64,000 bases of DNA from Dasypus novemcinctus (lineage: Eukaryota; Chordata; Mammalia; Cingulata; Dasypodidae), in the NCBI RefSeq assembly GCF_030445035.2, contig NC_080704.1:27694499-27758498 (forward strand). Direction: 5' to 3'. Made by a program: the position numbers and the translations under genes. The notes beneath the pieces are model-generated. The model did no database searches, was not told the origin of the DNA, and saw nothing but the letters and a program-made list of their open reading frames with translations. Shown one piece after another: positions 36,102 to 48,769 of this stretch (the first letter of the stretch is position 1; every line of letters starts with the position of its first letter).

Positions 36102-36434
36102 GCTTATTTATTTATTTATTTATTTTAAAATATATATTTTTAAATGTACCCTCTTCCTTCCAGACGGTTCTCTCATCTGTCTGCTCATTGTTTGCTTGCC
36201 TTCTCCAGGAGGCACTGAGAACTGAACCTGGGACCTCCCATATGGGAGATGAGTACCCAAAAGCTTGAGCCACATCTGCTCCCCACGGACTGCGGCGTCT
36301 GCTGGCTTGTGGTGTCTGTTCATTGCGGTGGGTGCAGCATCTGCTCGTCTTCTTTCGGAGGGACTGGGACCCAAACCCAGGACCTCCCGTGTGGTAGGCA
36401 GGCACCCAACTGGTTAAGCCACATCTGCTTCCCA
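36102..36434 (-). mobile_element. Dimeric tRNA-derived SINE, minus strand
   Basis: Read on the minus strand there are two tRNA-like heads in tandem, starting at about 36434 ('gggaagcagatgtggctt') and about 36285 ('ggggagcagatgtggctc'), each with a B-box-like 'gggtttgggtccc' or 'ggttcagttctc' segment. The duplication tggtttggttt (about 36091-36101 and 36435-36445) fixes the ends, so both heads moved as one unit. Confidence 0.85.
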
Positions 36435-36446
36435 TGGTTTGGTTTT

Positions 36447-38395
36447 AAGAGATTAGATCAAGATGACCCTTAGTATTGGTTGTAGGAGACATCTTCAATT
36501 CCATTTTCAAATTATTAGTATTGAGAGCTTGCTTACATGACTTTTGCTAAGGTACTTGGAAGAAGAGTAAGGCACACGCTCTGTCCTCAGTGGGATTAAA
36601 GACTACCAAAAGAAAGAAGAGCAATATACAAATGACTGTGTCAAGGAGACTATGGCTAATACCATTAAAGATAAATCTTAATGGATGGGATTGGGGAAAC
36701 TCTCACAGAAAAGATGACTTTTGGGTCTTGGGTTGGACCTTGGCTTGGACGGGTATGGGAAGAGGGCATTCCAAGCCAAGAAATAGCACAAGCAAAGGAA
36801 TGGTAGACTGCAGGAGAGGAGCTATAGCATGGTGTATGTGCAGAGGGGAGGTGAAGGATAAAATTGAAATCATGGATCTTCTTGCTAATATTAATGAGAA
36901 AAAGACTTCATTATTTGAAAAAGGAGTCCTGCAGAGTCATGGGATTTATAATTCCTTGGTGCCTAAAGGGAGAAAAACATTCAAGAGCTCTTCCTCCATT
37001 TAACAAAGAAATCTAGCAGATATATTTGTTACCTTACAGAAAACAGAATTGACAATTTAAGCATTTGTATTACCAGGGCAACACATTAAATAAGACTGCC
37101 AGTCAGAGTTGCAGACCTTTAGATGTGATGGGTTCCATTTTACAGGGCATAGCAACAAATTCTGATATCCAGGTATTTTAACAACACTTCCAAGGACAGT
37201 TTTATAGTAACAGAAAACAGAAGAATCCATAGCTTTTCACTTAAGACTCCACACTGGCCAGGAAAGTGGGATGGATATGTGAGTGAATGTTCCCAATTCT
37301 AATTTAATGACACTGAACTGACTTTGTACCACACAATAGTGTCTGCTTCTCTGTGCTGCAGGGAAAAGGGAGCATTTTTCTCTTTTTTAATCTTTCTGAG
37401 ATTTTTTATCTGCATTTAAGGCCAGTAATTTCAAAGTTAAGCATTAAAATTACAGGAAGCCTTAATCTTAGAATATGGAAAAGAAAAAGGCTATAGAGAA
37501 ATTTAAGAAATTAAATATGAATTATATCATATTAGATTGAACCATATGAAATTGCAGATATTTGACCATTTTTTGCCTCATCAAAATGAGGGTTCAACCT
37601 AATAACTATAGCTTCAGTCTCGAATGCCAGACGAGGAACATGAAGATAATTTGCTAAGTATTGGGGGATCACCAGTGGGGGAAATGCTATGATTGGAGCT
37701 GTGGTTTCACACAAAGTATCTTAGAGAAATGTGAAGTGGGGAGTGGAGGGGGAGAGCCTGTGGATCAAACCATAGCTTCATGGTTGCTGTGCTTGAAATA
37801 ATACCCCTTGATCGGCATCAATGGCCTAAATCCTTTGAGAAACTAAATTAGCATTAACCTTTTAAATTGAAGACTGAGAGTTTCAATCTCTCCCCAAGTG
37901 ATAGGGCACGATGAATGGACTCTCAAATGGGAAACTGTAAAAATGGGTGTAGATCCAAATCTTAGCAGACTGTTCCACCAACTCTATAAAATACACCCGC
38001 TCATCTACCTGCATCAAGGGGATGGAGGCATTTTCAAATCCATGGCTCTCCTTGCTTGTCATCCCATCCACACAGTTCCCAGTGGCTTGCGGAAACCCCT
38101 CACCGAAGTGAATCCTCTGGAAAAACACCGCTTTATACCTACAAGTAATACCGGGTGTGGCATTTACTGCTGGTTTTTGTTGTTGTTGTTTGTGTGTGAC
38201 TTAACAGGAATTTGGTTTCAGAGGCTAGAAATCCAAAATCAAAGCGTCAGCCAGACCTCGTTTTCTCCCCAAAGTCTCTACTGTTCTGGTGCTGGCTTGC
38301 TGCAGTCCCCCCAGTTTCTTGGCTTGCCTCTCAGCCCCCATCATGTGGCGATCTCGCTCTTCCTTGTGTCTGTTCTTCCAGCTTCTCTGCTGCTT
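36447..38395. other. Intergenic, no gene recognised
   Basis: Nearly 2 kb. The reading frame from 37898 is open for 224 codons but its last third runs into a SINE and its first part has no recognised domain, so it is not called as a gene. Confidence 0.45.
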
Positions 38396-38540
38396 TTTTC
38401 TTTTTTAAGATTTCTTTTTATTTCTTTCTTTCCCCTTCGCCCCCACCACGTTGTCTGCTCTCTGTCCATTCGCTGTGTGTTCTTCTGTGTCTGCGTTCTT
38501 GTCAGTCTGCTGCTTGTTTTTTCTCTCTCTCTTTATTTGT
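38396..38540 (-). mobile_element. 5'-truncated DAS SINE, minus strand
   Basis: Reverse-oriented tail and body only: 'aagatttctttttatttc', 'tctgctctctgtccattcgc', 'tgtgttcttctgtgtctgc'. The tRNA head is missing. Confidence 0.75.
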
Positions 38541-38689
38541 ATACCTCTTTGAGGATAAGGCAGGCTGATTAAGGAATAAACCCCCCACGGGCTTGTAAAC
38601 GACTCACCTGGCTTGTTTCAGCAGGCCTGTGGTAGCTGTTTGGCATCTCTGAACAGGATAGGCTCAAGCGCAGGGATTACGCCAGCTCA

Positions 38690-38877
38690 TTACTTCTCAA
38701 TGAGGGCGTATCAGAATCACTGAGGGGCTTGTTCAATCACAGATTGCTGAGCCTTCCCCTTAGAGCTCCTGCTTCAGTACGTCTGGGTGGGTGGGGCCCG
38801 CTCTGCCTCTCTAATAAGTTCCCAAGTGAGGCTGGCACTTCCGGGCCTGGGACCACACTTTAAGAACCCCTGTTCTA
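38690..38877 (+). repeat. MER5A-like hAT remnant
   Basis: 'gtatcagaatcactgagggg', 'gcttcagtacgtctgggtgg' and a terminal 'ctttaagaacccctgttct' fit MER5-type elements. Confidence 0.7.
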
Positions 38878-39019
38878 CTTTTTTGGGAAATGATATTAAT
38901 ATGCTGGGGAGAAAGGTGCTGGGAAGAAGGGGGCTCTGCTCCTGAAGAAAGAAAGAAACCTTTCTGTGTGAAAGGTTAAAGGGGGAAAAAACAAAGGACA
39001 GACTACTCAGGTAACTGAA

Positions 39020-39130
39020 GTCTTCCAGGTAGATCTGGGTGGGTGGGCCCTGAGAATGTGCATTTCTAAGTTCCCAGGTGGTGCTGACAGTGCTGGGCCA
39101 GGGACCACCCACACTTTGAGAACCACAGTC
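39020..39130 (+). repeat. MER5A-like hAT fragment
   Basis: 3' half of the same family: 'gatctgggtgggtgggccc', 'tctaagttcccaggtggtgc', 'actttgagaaccacagtc'. Confidence 0.7.
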
Positions 39131-40525
39131 TGTGTGCCAATCACGTGGCAGCCCTCCAGGAAGAGGGCTGTATTTCCAAAGATATAGCCTGAGCTGTTCT
39201 CAGAGAAGCCAGTTCAAATACTCGGGTTCGGATGATGGCAGAATGCCAGTCGTCTCCCAAACCCAAGACCCCTTCTTAGTCAAATGGGTTGGAAAGACAG
39301 AGAAAGACCCCGTGAGCAGGGGAAGAAAGGAGAGGAGAGCAATTTCTTGCTTGAGGCCTATTGGTTCCTAAGTCACCAGCTCTCCAAGCTAAATATATAT
39401 CCATGTGAGTATTTTAAGCAATAGAGAAAATAGGAAAATATCAAAGGTGATGGTCTAGACACAATGTTATTAAGATTCGTTTTTAAACCTACTGGTTATA
39501 TTTGTTATATTAAAACCTTTAAAAAGAGAAAACCACAATCATTACTCTTTGACCTGGACATTCATGGAAACAGGAGAGCCTGGCTTTTATGAGAATCCAC
39601 CTGCCTCCTAGAATATCATTTACTTCATAAAAATACCATCCTTGCTTTCTTTGCTATTCTTGGGAAAGGCGTGCCAATTTAAAAATCCCTTCCTCTTATC
39701 AAATGATAAAAATTATCTTATCAAATTTCTACTTAATATGTAAGTGTAAAATAATGTCTTCTTAATTATATCAAGGATGAGCCTGATGGTCTCAAGAACT
39801 GGTTTTTTATCAACACCAGAAGAGGAGATAGTTCTGGCAGAAAGTGTGGGCAAGAGTGAATGGAGATATGTAGGCACCTCTGGTTGATCACATCTTGAAA
39901 TTACAGGGTACTTGGAAATATATTATTAAGTCTTCCTGAGAACTAGCAATATTCGAGTTGCCAGACTGTTTCTGTTTTGATGGTGAAGCAAAGCAAAACC
40001 ATAAGTGTAGTCACAAGGAAAGAATCTGAGTCTTTTTCATTTGTAAAAATATCCACAGATGACATCACTCACAGAGGTGATTAAGGGATTAAGCAGTGAA
40101 GGAGGGAAGGAAGAGCACTGCTTTACAATCAGCAGCACGGCCCACAGATGCCACGCCTTCCTGCTCCAGGCCTAGTACCTGGGATTGTGCCCCAAACCCA
40201 GAACTATCATCAACTAAACCAGGCTTTCTGGGCTGCCTCCCATTTCCCATCACAACCTGTCTGTGGAGGATGGATTCAGGTGCAGAGAAATAACCGTGGC
40301 GATGTGAATGGTAGCCCACGTCTGTCTTTTCAGTCATCTGCTATATTGATTTTCTCAGCCATTATTCCTCTGAAACTTGTCTGCAGAAGAGGAACATCAG
40401 TCAGGTGCTCTTTTTGGCCCAGATAAGGTCAAATCTGCTTCTTCTGGTCATGGGTAGAGAGCATTTCAATCAGATTTTCCATTGGAAGAGTCAAGGTCAG
40501 TGTTACTGATAAATAACCTCTAACT
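39131..40525. other. Intergenic, no gene recognised
   Basis: 1.4 kb without recognised genes or firm repeats. Confidence 0.45.
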
Positions 40526-40527
40526 AG

Positions 40528-40717
40528 GGTCGCCAGGTTTAGCAAATAACAATACAGGTAACCTAATTAAAATTGAATTTCAGATAAACAAGGAATAAAT
40601 TTTCAGTCTAAGTATGTCCCATGCAATATTTGGAACATATGCTGAAAAAGTATTTCTTGTTTATCTGACACTCAAATTTAATTGGGCATCCTGTATTTTG
40701 TCTGGCAACACTACCTG
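40528..40717. repeat. Palindromic MITE-like element
   Basis: About 190 bp whose two halves are imperfect reverse complements: 'gaatttcagataaacaagga' (about 40579) against 'cttgtttatctgacactcaa' (about 40657), with 'gccaggtttagcaaa' and 'ttttgtctggcaacac' at the ends. It is an old miniature inverted-repeat transposon. Confidence 0.7.
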
Positions 40718-41089
40718 TAACATCTGGGGAATGGAGCTCAAAAGAAGAGAGCCGGTGGTATGAATCATTGTGAATATTAATCAGCGCAGACCAATGCAGA
40801 CGTTCTCCTGGGTGTCTAATCTCAATTCAAACATTTTCAGGTTTTCAACTAGTCTTTTTTTCTCTCCTTGCTTCTGTTTCTGTGGGATGGGAGAACAGAG
40901 AGGCTCTGCTGGCTTTCAACAGCTCCCAATAGAGCTGGCCTCCAGGGAGATTTGTGAAATGTCTGTGGGATCAGAAAGGACAGAAGAAATGGGGAAGCAA
41001 TGGAGATAAAGGCTATGAGCTTGGTTGCTTCTCTATACAACTTTTAGTGTAGATATGGATTGCCCTTCCTTCAGAATTGAAGCTGTTTT
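40718..41089. other. Intergenic, nothing recognised
   Basis: About 370 bp without a recognisable feature. Confidence 0.4.
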
Positions 41090-41270
41090 CTAGAGTTGCC
41101 CTGCCTGATATGGTAGCCACTAGCAGCATGCGGCTGTTTAAATTAATTAAAACGAAATAAAAATTAAAGTACAGTCCTTGGTTGCACTAGCCATATTGTC
41201 AAATGCTCAGTACCTACATGTGGTTAATGACTGCTGTACTGGACAGTACAGGTTAGTGTAGATTATAGAC
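41090..41270 (+). repeat. Old MER-type DNA transposon fragment
   Basis: 'ggtagccactagcagcatgc', 'tcaaatgctcagtacctaca' and 'tactggacagtacagg' link it to 31690-31770 and 47300-47430. Confidence 0.55.
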
Positions 41271-41594
41271 TATTTCTACGATCACAAAAGTTCTTTTGGA
41301 CAGTGCTGCTTTACAACAAACCGGGGATATATTTCTAGAGCCAAGTCCCCAGGCAGATATTCTAGGCTAGCCAGCTTTTGACATCCTGTGCCTTCCTCTC
41401 TCACACACAGAAATGCAGGTGGTCCCCACAGGCCACAGGGAAAGAATCCTCTGGGGCACTGCCTTTTGAGATCATGTCTGTATGGGCTGATCACGCAGAG
41501 CCCATGCAGAATCAGTGGTTAAATTCTCTGACCTGCTTTTCTCCGGAGAGAAACCAATCCTCGACATTGGTATAGGGCTTTGTAGAAGCATTTC

Positions 41595-42065
41595 CACGTC
41601 TCTATGGGATTTTATCCTCACAGTAACTGTGTGTAAGCAGGCCCATGAGAGAAATGAGAACTAGGAGTGAAACCGAAACGGGCATCTGAAGGAATTGCCT
41701 GATACTATAGTGCAGGTTCTCAAAGTGAGTCAGAATCTCCTGGAGGACTTGTTAAAACAGATTCCTGGGCTCCAGACCCAAAGTTTCTGTTTCAGTAGGT
41801 CTGCGGTGGGATCTGAGAATTTGTATTCCTCACAAATACCCAGGTTGAAAATGCTGATTTGGGGACCACGCTTTGAAAACCACTGCTACAGTGACATGGC
41901 CCTGCCCTAACCCAACAGTATAATGAATTCAGGCTTTTTACACATGAACTGAACATCAGAAAAAGAACCTAACTTGCCCAATGTCACAGAGCTAGTGAGA
42001 GGTGGAACCAGGATATGAAGTCAAGCTTGCCAATTTCAATTTCGATACTTCGCAATACCCAGGGA
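41595..42065 (+). repeat. MIR split by a MER5A-like element
   Basis: MIR wording at 41595-41670 ('attttatcctcacagtaact') resumes at 41930-42065 ('aacttgcccaatgtcacaga', 'gctagtgagaggtggaacc'). Between them 41705-41890 is MER5-like ('ggttctcaaagtgagtcag' to 'cgctttgaaaaccactgc'). Confidence 0.65.
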
Positions 42066-42118
42066 TTTGTAAAAGTGTTCTGAGGTGCATGTCTTAAAAA
42101 TGATACTAGAATCTGTTT

Positions 42119-42451
42119 TTTTGTGGTTTTTTAAAAAGATTTACTTATTTCTTCCCTTCCCCTCCCCCCATTGTTTGCGCTTGCTGTCTGCTCTCTGTGT
42201 GCTCTCTGAGTCTGCTTGTCTTCTTTTTTAGGAGGCACGGGAACCAAACCCAGTACCTCCCATGTGAGAGGTTGCTTGAGCCACTTCTGCTCCCTGCTTG
42301 TTGTGTCTCTTGTTGTGTCTCCTTGTTGCATCTTCTTGTTGTGTCAACCTACTGTCTTGCTCGTCTTTTTTAGGAGGCATCAGAAACTGAACCTGGAACC
42401 TCCCATGTGGTAGGTGGGCACCCAACTGCTTGAGTCACATCCACTTCCCTG
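42119..42451 (-). mobile_element. Dimeric tRNA-derived SINE, minus strand
   Basis: Two tRNA-like heads on the minus strand ('gggaagtggatgtgactca' at about 42451 and 'agggagcagaagtggctcaa' at about 42296) and one tail. Flanked by a perfect 10-bp duplication gaatctgttt (42109-42118 and 42452-42461). Confidence 0.88.
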
Positions 42452-42461
42452 GAATCTGTTT

Positions 42462-43495
42462 CAATTTCAATGGCAAAAGCTTCCAACTATCAACTAGGTG
42501 CATGTGGCAGTTAGTGAGGCGATCAGCAGGGCCAGTTCAGGCATAAGCTACTGTTGAATTTATCACTCAGCCAACTACCTCACCTACTGTGGTGGAATTT
42601 TTTCTTTTTCGAAATTGAAACCATTTTATAGTTTTCTGTTATTTTCTCTTATTATTTAATTTACTCTCACAATGGATTGTTGGTTAAAGAGAGGAAGCAT
42701 CAGGAACACTGATTTAAAATAGAATGAGCTAATGAGGTATATAAAAATGATAATTTTGAATTTTCATCTCAGACCTTTAAGGTGCATTTATATGATCATT
42801 TCCTAGTACATCAAGGTAACTCTTGTTCTTCAAAGCAAAAGTAAAAAGAATTTTTTTATCCAGTTTGGCTTTTCCTTTATTGGGAATAAAATTATCCAAA
42901 CCCACAGTGTGTTATTTCTGGAGAAGTACTTGCAAATAGCAGCCAGAAAGTGCTCATGTCTCCTCTTTTAGAAACAAAACATGAAAATTATAATAATAAA
43001 GTAATTGATTTTTTTTTAAGTGCAAAATTCAAGAATTCCAAATATCAGGTCATGGAAGCAGTGTGGAGGGCTGTAACACATAGTTAAATTTCAATCTACA
43101 TATTAATACACATTTGGTTCCCAAACACAATATTAATATGTCATTTCGAATTTGTAGATAAACCATGCTCTTTCTTGCATACTTAATTTAAAATAAATTA
43201 GGCAGCATGCATCACTTGTTAAATGGGGAAAAGTCAAACTTTGTCCTTATGTAGTATGAATATTATTAAAGAATGTATTAAAATGAACATTTAAAATACA
43301 ATATTTAATAATATACCAATCTAAATTCATTTTTAACTTAAAATTGCTTCTTCTCACACTCCATACCAAAATAACAAGGGAATTTAGCAGTTCTGTGGGG
43401 GCATATGAGATGACAGATTTCTCTGAAAGCAGCTTGTAAGGACAAAGACCGGAAGAGAGTGGTGGTGACTGCTGTGGAAAGGAAAGGGTAGGGCA
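42462..43495. other. AT-rich intergenic DNA, nothing recognised
   Basis: About 1 kb of AT-rich sequence with no gene, clear repeat or RNA. Confidence 0.45.
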
Positions 43496-43499
43496 GCAT

Positions 43500-44555
43500 G
43501 GGTCCAAGTGTGTGTTTTCTCTCTGTCAGGGCTTTTGCGCTCCACCACTGCTGTTGCACGTAATAGAAATCTAGTTGAAGCCAGTTTCATCAAGAAGGAT
43601 TTACTGGCTCAGGAAACTGGCAAGTCCAGATATAGAGCTTGTCTGGGAGACCCTAAGAGTCAAATGCCATCATCAGTGTTCTCTGTCACTCCCCCTTTCC
43701 CTCTCAGCTCTGCTTCTTTCTGTGTGTTGGTCTTTTTATTTCCTAGGTATCCTTCTATGTGGTGAAGGGAGATTGCAAAACTCACGCCATCCCAGCTTAG
43801 TTGACCCCACAGAAAAGAGGACTTCTTTCTTCCACTATCCGTAGATGAATGGACAGATGGATGATAGGAGGGGAGCAAGCAAGGATGGAAGAGAAAGATA
43901 AAATTCCAGAGAAGAATCTATTTGGCTCTGCTTGGGTCATGCTCCATCCCTAGTGGCTGGGGAGATGGAGCATTATGATTGGTCAGGCCTTGATGACGTC
44001 CTTAGCTCTGTCATCAGAGGGATAGGGAACCACACAAAGTCTGGGGAAAGGCAGTTCCACATGACAAAGGGGCTTCTGTTACTAGAAGGAAGGTTGAGGT
44101 GCTGGACAGAGATTAGCTACAGTCACTCAGGTGCGTGTATGTGGAACAAGAAATCTTCACTGTCTCCAGTCACTTTCAATCACCAATGAAAAATAGTTTG
44201 AGCCCCTGGGCTGGGTACTCCCCATTTGTCCCTCCAGAGCCAGTCCGGGGAGTAGCTGCTGCCTGTTGGGTCCAGCCAGTGGAAGACACCAGCAGGAGAT
44301 TGGAGGCAGGAAGAGAGGGAAGCTGGGGTATTTATTCCCCCAGCTCACGCCCTGCCAGGCTGCAGCTGGACAGCAGGCAGCTGTTTTCCTCTAATGAAGG
44401 CCACAGCTCCCATCCAGCAGCCCTCCCAGAGCTGCAGCCCCGACCAGTTTCAATGTCCACTCCCTCCCCTTGCTCCTTCAGGCCTAGATGTGGTGGGACT
44501 TGCCCTGGGGTGTTTCACTAACCCTTGTTGATCTTTCCTAAAACAAACTCTCCCT
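43500..44555. other. Intergenic, suspected degraded LTRs
   Basis: Segments at about 43560-43660 and 44200-44555 read like old LTR pieces; the latter continues beyond the SINE at 44567-44920. No gene is supported. Family names are not assigned. Confidence 0.35.
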
Positions 44556-44566
44556 CATTCCACTTT

Positions 44567-44920
44567 TTTTTTAATTTTTAATTTTTTTACCCCCCCCCCC
44601 TTTTGCAGCTTTTTTTTTTTATCCCCCCCTTGCGGCTTTTTTTTTTTGTGGCATGCTGTCTGCTCTCTCTGTCCATTCGCTGCATGCTCTTCTGTGGTTT
44701 GTTTTTGCTTGCCTCCCTTTTTTTTTTTGTTGCGTCACCTTGCTGAGTTGGTTCTCCACGGTGCTTGTGGGCCATGCAGCACTCTGCGGCGCTTGAGGAC
44801 CAGTGGCTTTCTGCAGCGTGCGGGCGAGCCTGCCTTCACAAGGAAGCCCTTGTTCGCAAACCCAGGGCCTCCCATATGGTAGGCAGGAGCCCAACTGATG
44901 GAGCCACAGCTGCTTCCCTC
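44567..44920 (-). mobile_element. DAS-type SINE, minus strand
   Basis: Reverse-oriented: T/C-rich tail (44567-44650), 'tgctctctctgtccattcgc', and the head 'gggaagcagctgtggctcca' at the right. Flanked by a perfect 11-bp duplication cattccacttt (44556-44566 and 44921-44931). Confidence 0.88.
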
Positions 44921-44931
44921 CATTCCACTTT

Positions 44932-45479
44932 CGAGGGCTCATCTCTTTACTGCAGGGACCTGTCCTACACACTGCTCCTTCCCTCTCCACTGGAAGTCTG
45001 GTCCTCCTGGATTCCTTCTACATGTTTCTGAAAGATCCCTGCTGCAGGCTTACATAGTCACACAATCCCGCCTGCTCAGGGCTTGTCACCTCAGCCAGCC
45101 TGGGTCTGCAGAAGTCAGTGTCCAGTGAACTCTTGCTCTCTATAGCTTTGCTCCCAGCATGGATGCGAGCCCCTCCTTTAAGTCCCCAGTGATAAATTCA
45201 TAATATTTAACAGAACTTTACTGAAGGTGTAGGGATAACTCAAAGAAATAACAATGCAGAAAAGGAAAACAAACCTAGGTATGAAAGCCAGGGGCCCATC
45301 ACCCTCCAAGAGTGTCCCCTGAGGAAGCTCTTTCCCAGTACCTGGGGCCCTGGACAAATCTCTCTCTCTTTTTTCCATGATCCAACATACGTTTATTTTA
45401 AGGTAATTCTTCAAGAATAGGTATAAATCCGTGAGGTTGACCATACCTCTACTTACTTATATCTAATTTTTAAAATTGA
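44932..45479. other. Intergenic, nothing recognised
   Basis: About 550 bp; the first part probably belongs to the old repeat interrupted by the SINE. Confidence 0.4.
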
Positions 45480-46460
45480 AGTTTATCATTCATACATGAA
45501 CATCCATAAAGTATAGGTGTAACAGGGAGGTGAGGATGGTCAACCACCACACCAGGGAATCGAGTGCGGACAACTGCAGGCAGAGGAATTGCATCCATCA
45601 TCCATGTGGAATCTAAGCCCCCTCTTGATCTAGAGGTGGAGAGGACATCACCATCCCAGGGTCCACAGAATGGAGGAATAAAATATGGATTAGCATGGAC
45701 TTACTGATATTCTACTATAAAACTATTATGACAAGTAATAGAAGAAATTGTAGCACTGAGGAGGAGAAAGTAACCACAGTAGTTGCTGAGGGCAGGGAGA
45801 GGGAAGAAGAGACGTGATGTGGGGCATTTTTGGGACTTTGAGTTTTCCTAATTAATATTGCAGGGTCAGATTAATGGAATTTATATTTCTTGCCTTTACT
45901 TACTGAGTATACCTGGGGAGAGTGTGAACCACAGAATAAAGTATTATCTATGTACTGCAGCAGTGATCCAGAATGTGTTCACCGAGTGCGATGAGTGTGC
46001 CACAATGATGGAGGAGGTTGTTGGTGTGGGAGGAGTGGGGTGGGGGGGTGAGTGGGGAGTATATGGGAACCTCATATTTTTTAATGTAACTTTTCTTTGT
46101 GATTACATATCTTCAAAAAAATACAATTTACAAAAATGATGGGGTGGGGAGTGGGGTATATGGGAACCTCTTACGTTTTTTATATTTTTTTGTGTTTTTT
46201 AATGTATTGTTCTTTGTGATCTATTAACTGTAATAAAAAAAAGTGTTAAAAAAATAGAAGGAAAGAGTAGATGTATAGTTAAAGTTGTGAACTTACAAAA
46301 CAAACATGTATAACATCATACAGGAACCAGATGGGTTTGGGGAAAATATGCCAAATATAAGATATTGGCTATAGTTAGTAGTAATGTTTTGATGAAGCTC
46401 TTGCATAGTTTGTAACAGTTGTTTCACAACAATGCAAGGCCTTGGTGGTGGGGTGACGTC
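45480..46460 (+). mobile_element. L1 3' regions, plus strand
   Basis: About 45520-46250 is the sense-strand version of the L1 3' end seen reversed elsewhere: 'atgtggaatctaagccccct', 'gggagtatatgggaacctc', 'tttttaatgtaac', then an A-rich tail. The terminal 'tatatgggaacctc' segment occurs twice (about 46058 and 46157). 46260-46460 seems a further piece of L1 3' region. Confidence 0.75.
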
Positions 46461-47299
46461 TGGACAAATCTCTTTTGATAGGCGGCTTTCACTTGGCAAG
46501 GGACTTCATAATAATTCCTGGGTTCTGTTTAGGAGGTCCCTTTGGCAGGCCTGATTCGCACAAGCAGGTTCTTTTGAGGTGCAAATAGAGATGGTGTATT
46601 GACAGGAACTGATCACTCAAGCATTAATGAGTGAAACTGAATATAAGAGAGGGGGTGCCAAAACTGCTGGTGTTGAGTTTACTGCTTAAAGGCAAAAACG
46701 TCCAAATGGTTAAAAGATGCCAGTTGTGTTGGTTATAAGAAAATGCACTTAAAATATGAAAAGATAACTGGATCCCTCTGTAGCCCTGGAAATAGATAAG
46801 GCCCACGTTTTCTATTTTATTTTTAACCAGAGAGGTCAATGTTGACAGGGAAAAAGGGTGTTTTTTTTAAAAACCCTTCAAAGTCCCATGTCCATTGAGG
46901 GCTAGGGGCTTGGGGAAGGTAGGTGCTGGCAAACAAGAGAGTTCTAAGCTTAAATGGCTGTCTGTTGTCTGAGAAGGTTTCCCTAAAACCACGTGGGATC
47001 TCAGCCAGCACAGCTCCAGGTGTCTCCAACATTCTCTGGGGCCTCGTGGGGGTGGGGAAGAGATTACCTTCACCCCATCCGCCAGCCCACACCCCAGGCA
47101 ACATATTAGCACCCGTGTAAATAAGGGCAGACAATGAATGCGATTTTAGTAGCAGTGTGTAGGAGTCTGTGGAAGCTGGCAAGAGAAAAATCATTTTATT
47201 TAATCTTCCAGAAATAGCTGTGCTAGCCTCTAAAGCCGCATTCATGTTGGACTTTCTGCAATGATGGATCTGCTCTATATCTGCACTCTTCCATACAGT
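46461..47299. other. Intergenic, no gene recognised
   Basis: The minus-strand open stretch at 46823-47329 (168 codons) has no recognised domain and no conservation clue; not called. Confidence 0.4.
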
Positions 47300-47430
47300 A
47301 GTCCCTAACCATCTGTCACTATTGAGCACTTGAAATGTGGCTAGTGGGACAGAGGAACTGAATATTTAATTTAACTCAATTTAAATAGCCCCATGTGGCT
47401 GGTGGCTACCAAATTGGACAACCCAGCAAA
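47300..47430 (-). repeat. Old MER-type DNA transposon fragment
   Basis: 'gagcacttgaaatgtggcta' and 'ccccatgtggctggtggcta' place it with the copies at 31690 and 41090. Confidence 0.6.
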
Positions 47431-47844
47431 ATATCCAAAATATATCCTGTTGTGATATATTAAGGAAGGGCTCCTAGTCAGGTAAGGAAATGGAGGGAGC
47501 AGGAGAGGAAAGGTAAGGACGCTAAGCAATGGATGATCATAAGCAAAGTGCCAGCTTCAGCCTGATCCTGCAGGGGAGCTCTGGAGCGGAAGTGACACCT
47601 CAAGAATTTGTCTCAAATCCAAGCAAGGCAGCTGGGCTTTCAAATACCCACACCTGTCAGTCATTGGCTAAATTCCACCGTAGGGGGCCTAAAAGCCCAG
47701 GTGCTTCTGCCCTCTGCACAATGGGCAAAGCCATGTGAGAAGCCCAAGGGCATGAAAAGCACACAGGACACCTGGGAGAGCCACACAGAAATGGTTAATT
47801 GATGGAGGGATCTAGATGGAACACTGGGCATGGACCACTTAGTA
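47431..47844. other. Intergenic, nothing recognised
   Basis: About 410 bp with no supported feature. Confidence 0.4.
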
Positions 47845-48769
47845 TTGTGCTTTTTAAAAATGTATTGATATTTTTATTAGAGAAGTTGTAAGTTTATGGA
47901 AAAATCATGCAGGAAATACAGTTCCCATATACCCCCCCACACACACACAGTCAGTGTTTCCTATTATTAACAGTTTGCATTAGTGTGGTAGCTTTGTTAC
48001 AATTGATGAAACATTATTATTATTATACTATTAAATATAGTCCATAGTTTATATTGAGGTTCACTGTGTTGTACAGTCCTATGGTATTTTTTTAAAATTC
48101 TAGTAACATATAAAACCTAGAATTTCCACCTTTTAACCTCATTCATATACGTAATTCAGTAGCATTCATTACAGTCACAATGTTGTGCTATTGTCACCAA
48201 AATCCATCACCAGAATTTTCCCATCACCCAAAACAGAAATTTCGTACCAATTATGTATTAACTTGCCATTCCTACCCCAGCCCCTGGAAACCTGTATACT
48301 AGTTTCTGACTCTATGAATTTGGTTATTCTAATTAATTCATATCAGTGAGATCATACATTATTTGTAATTTCGTGTCTGGTTTATTTCAATCAACATGAT
48401 ATCTTCAGGGTTCGTCCATGTTGTTGAATGTTATCAGAACATCATGCTTTTTAATACTAAATAATATTCCATTGTATTTGTGTACCACATTTTATCCATT
48501 CATTGGTTGATGAACACTTGGGTTACTTCCATCGTTTGGCAATTGTGAATAATGCCACTATGAACATCAGTGTGCAAATGTCTGTTTGAGTCCCTTGAAG
48601 TGGGGTTGCTGGGTCATATTGTAATTCTATACTTAACTTTCTGAGGAACTGCCAAACTCTTTTTCCACAGTGGCTCTGCCATTTTAGCTTCCCACCAACA
48701 ATGAATGAGTGTTTCTATTTCTCCACATCCTCTCCAACCCCTGTTAATTTGTGTGTTGTGTTTTTTTTC

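Noticed and set aside
37898-38572. 224-codon open frame
   Set aside because: Its last third is antisense SINE sequence and the rest shows no recognised domain, splice sites or promoter; likely chance.
46823-47329. 168-codon minus-strand frame
   Set aside because: No recognisable domain and no adjoining gene structure; not enough to call a gene.
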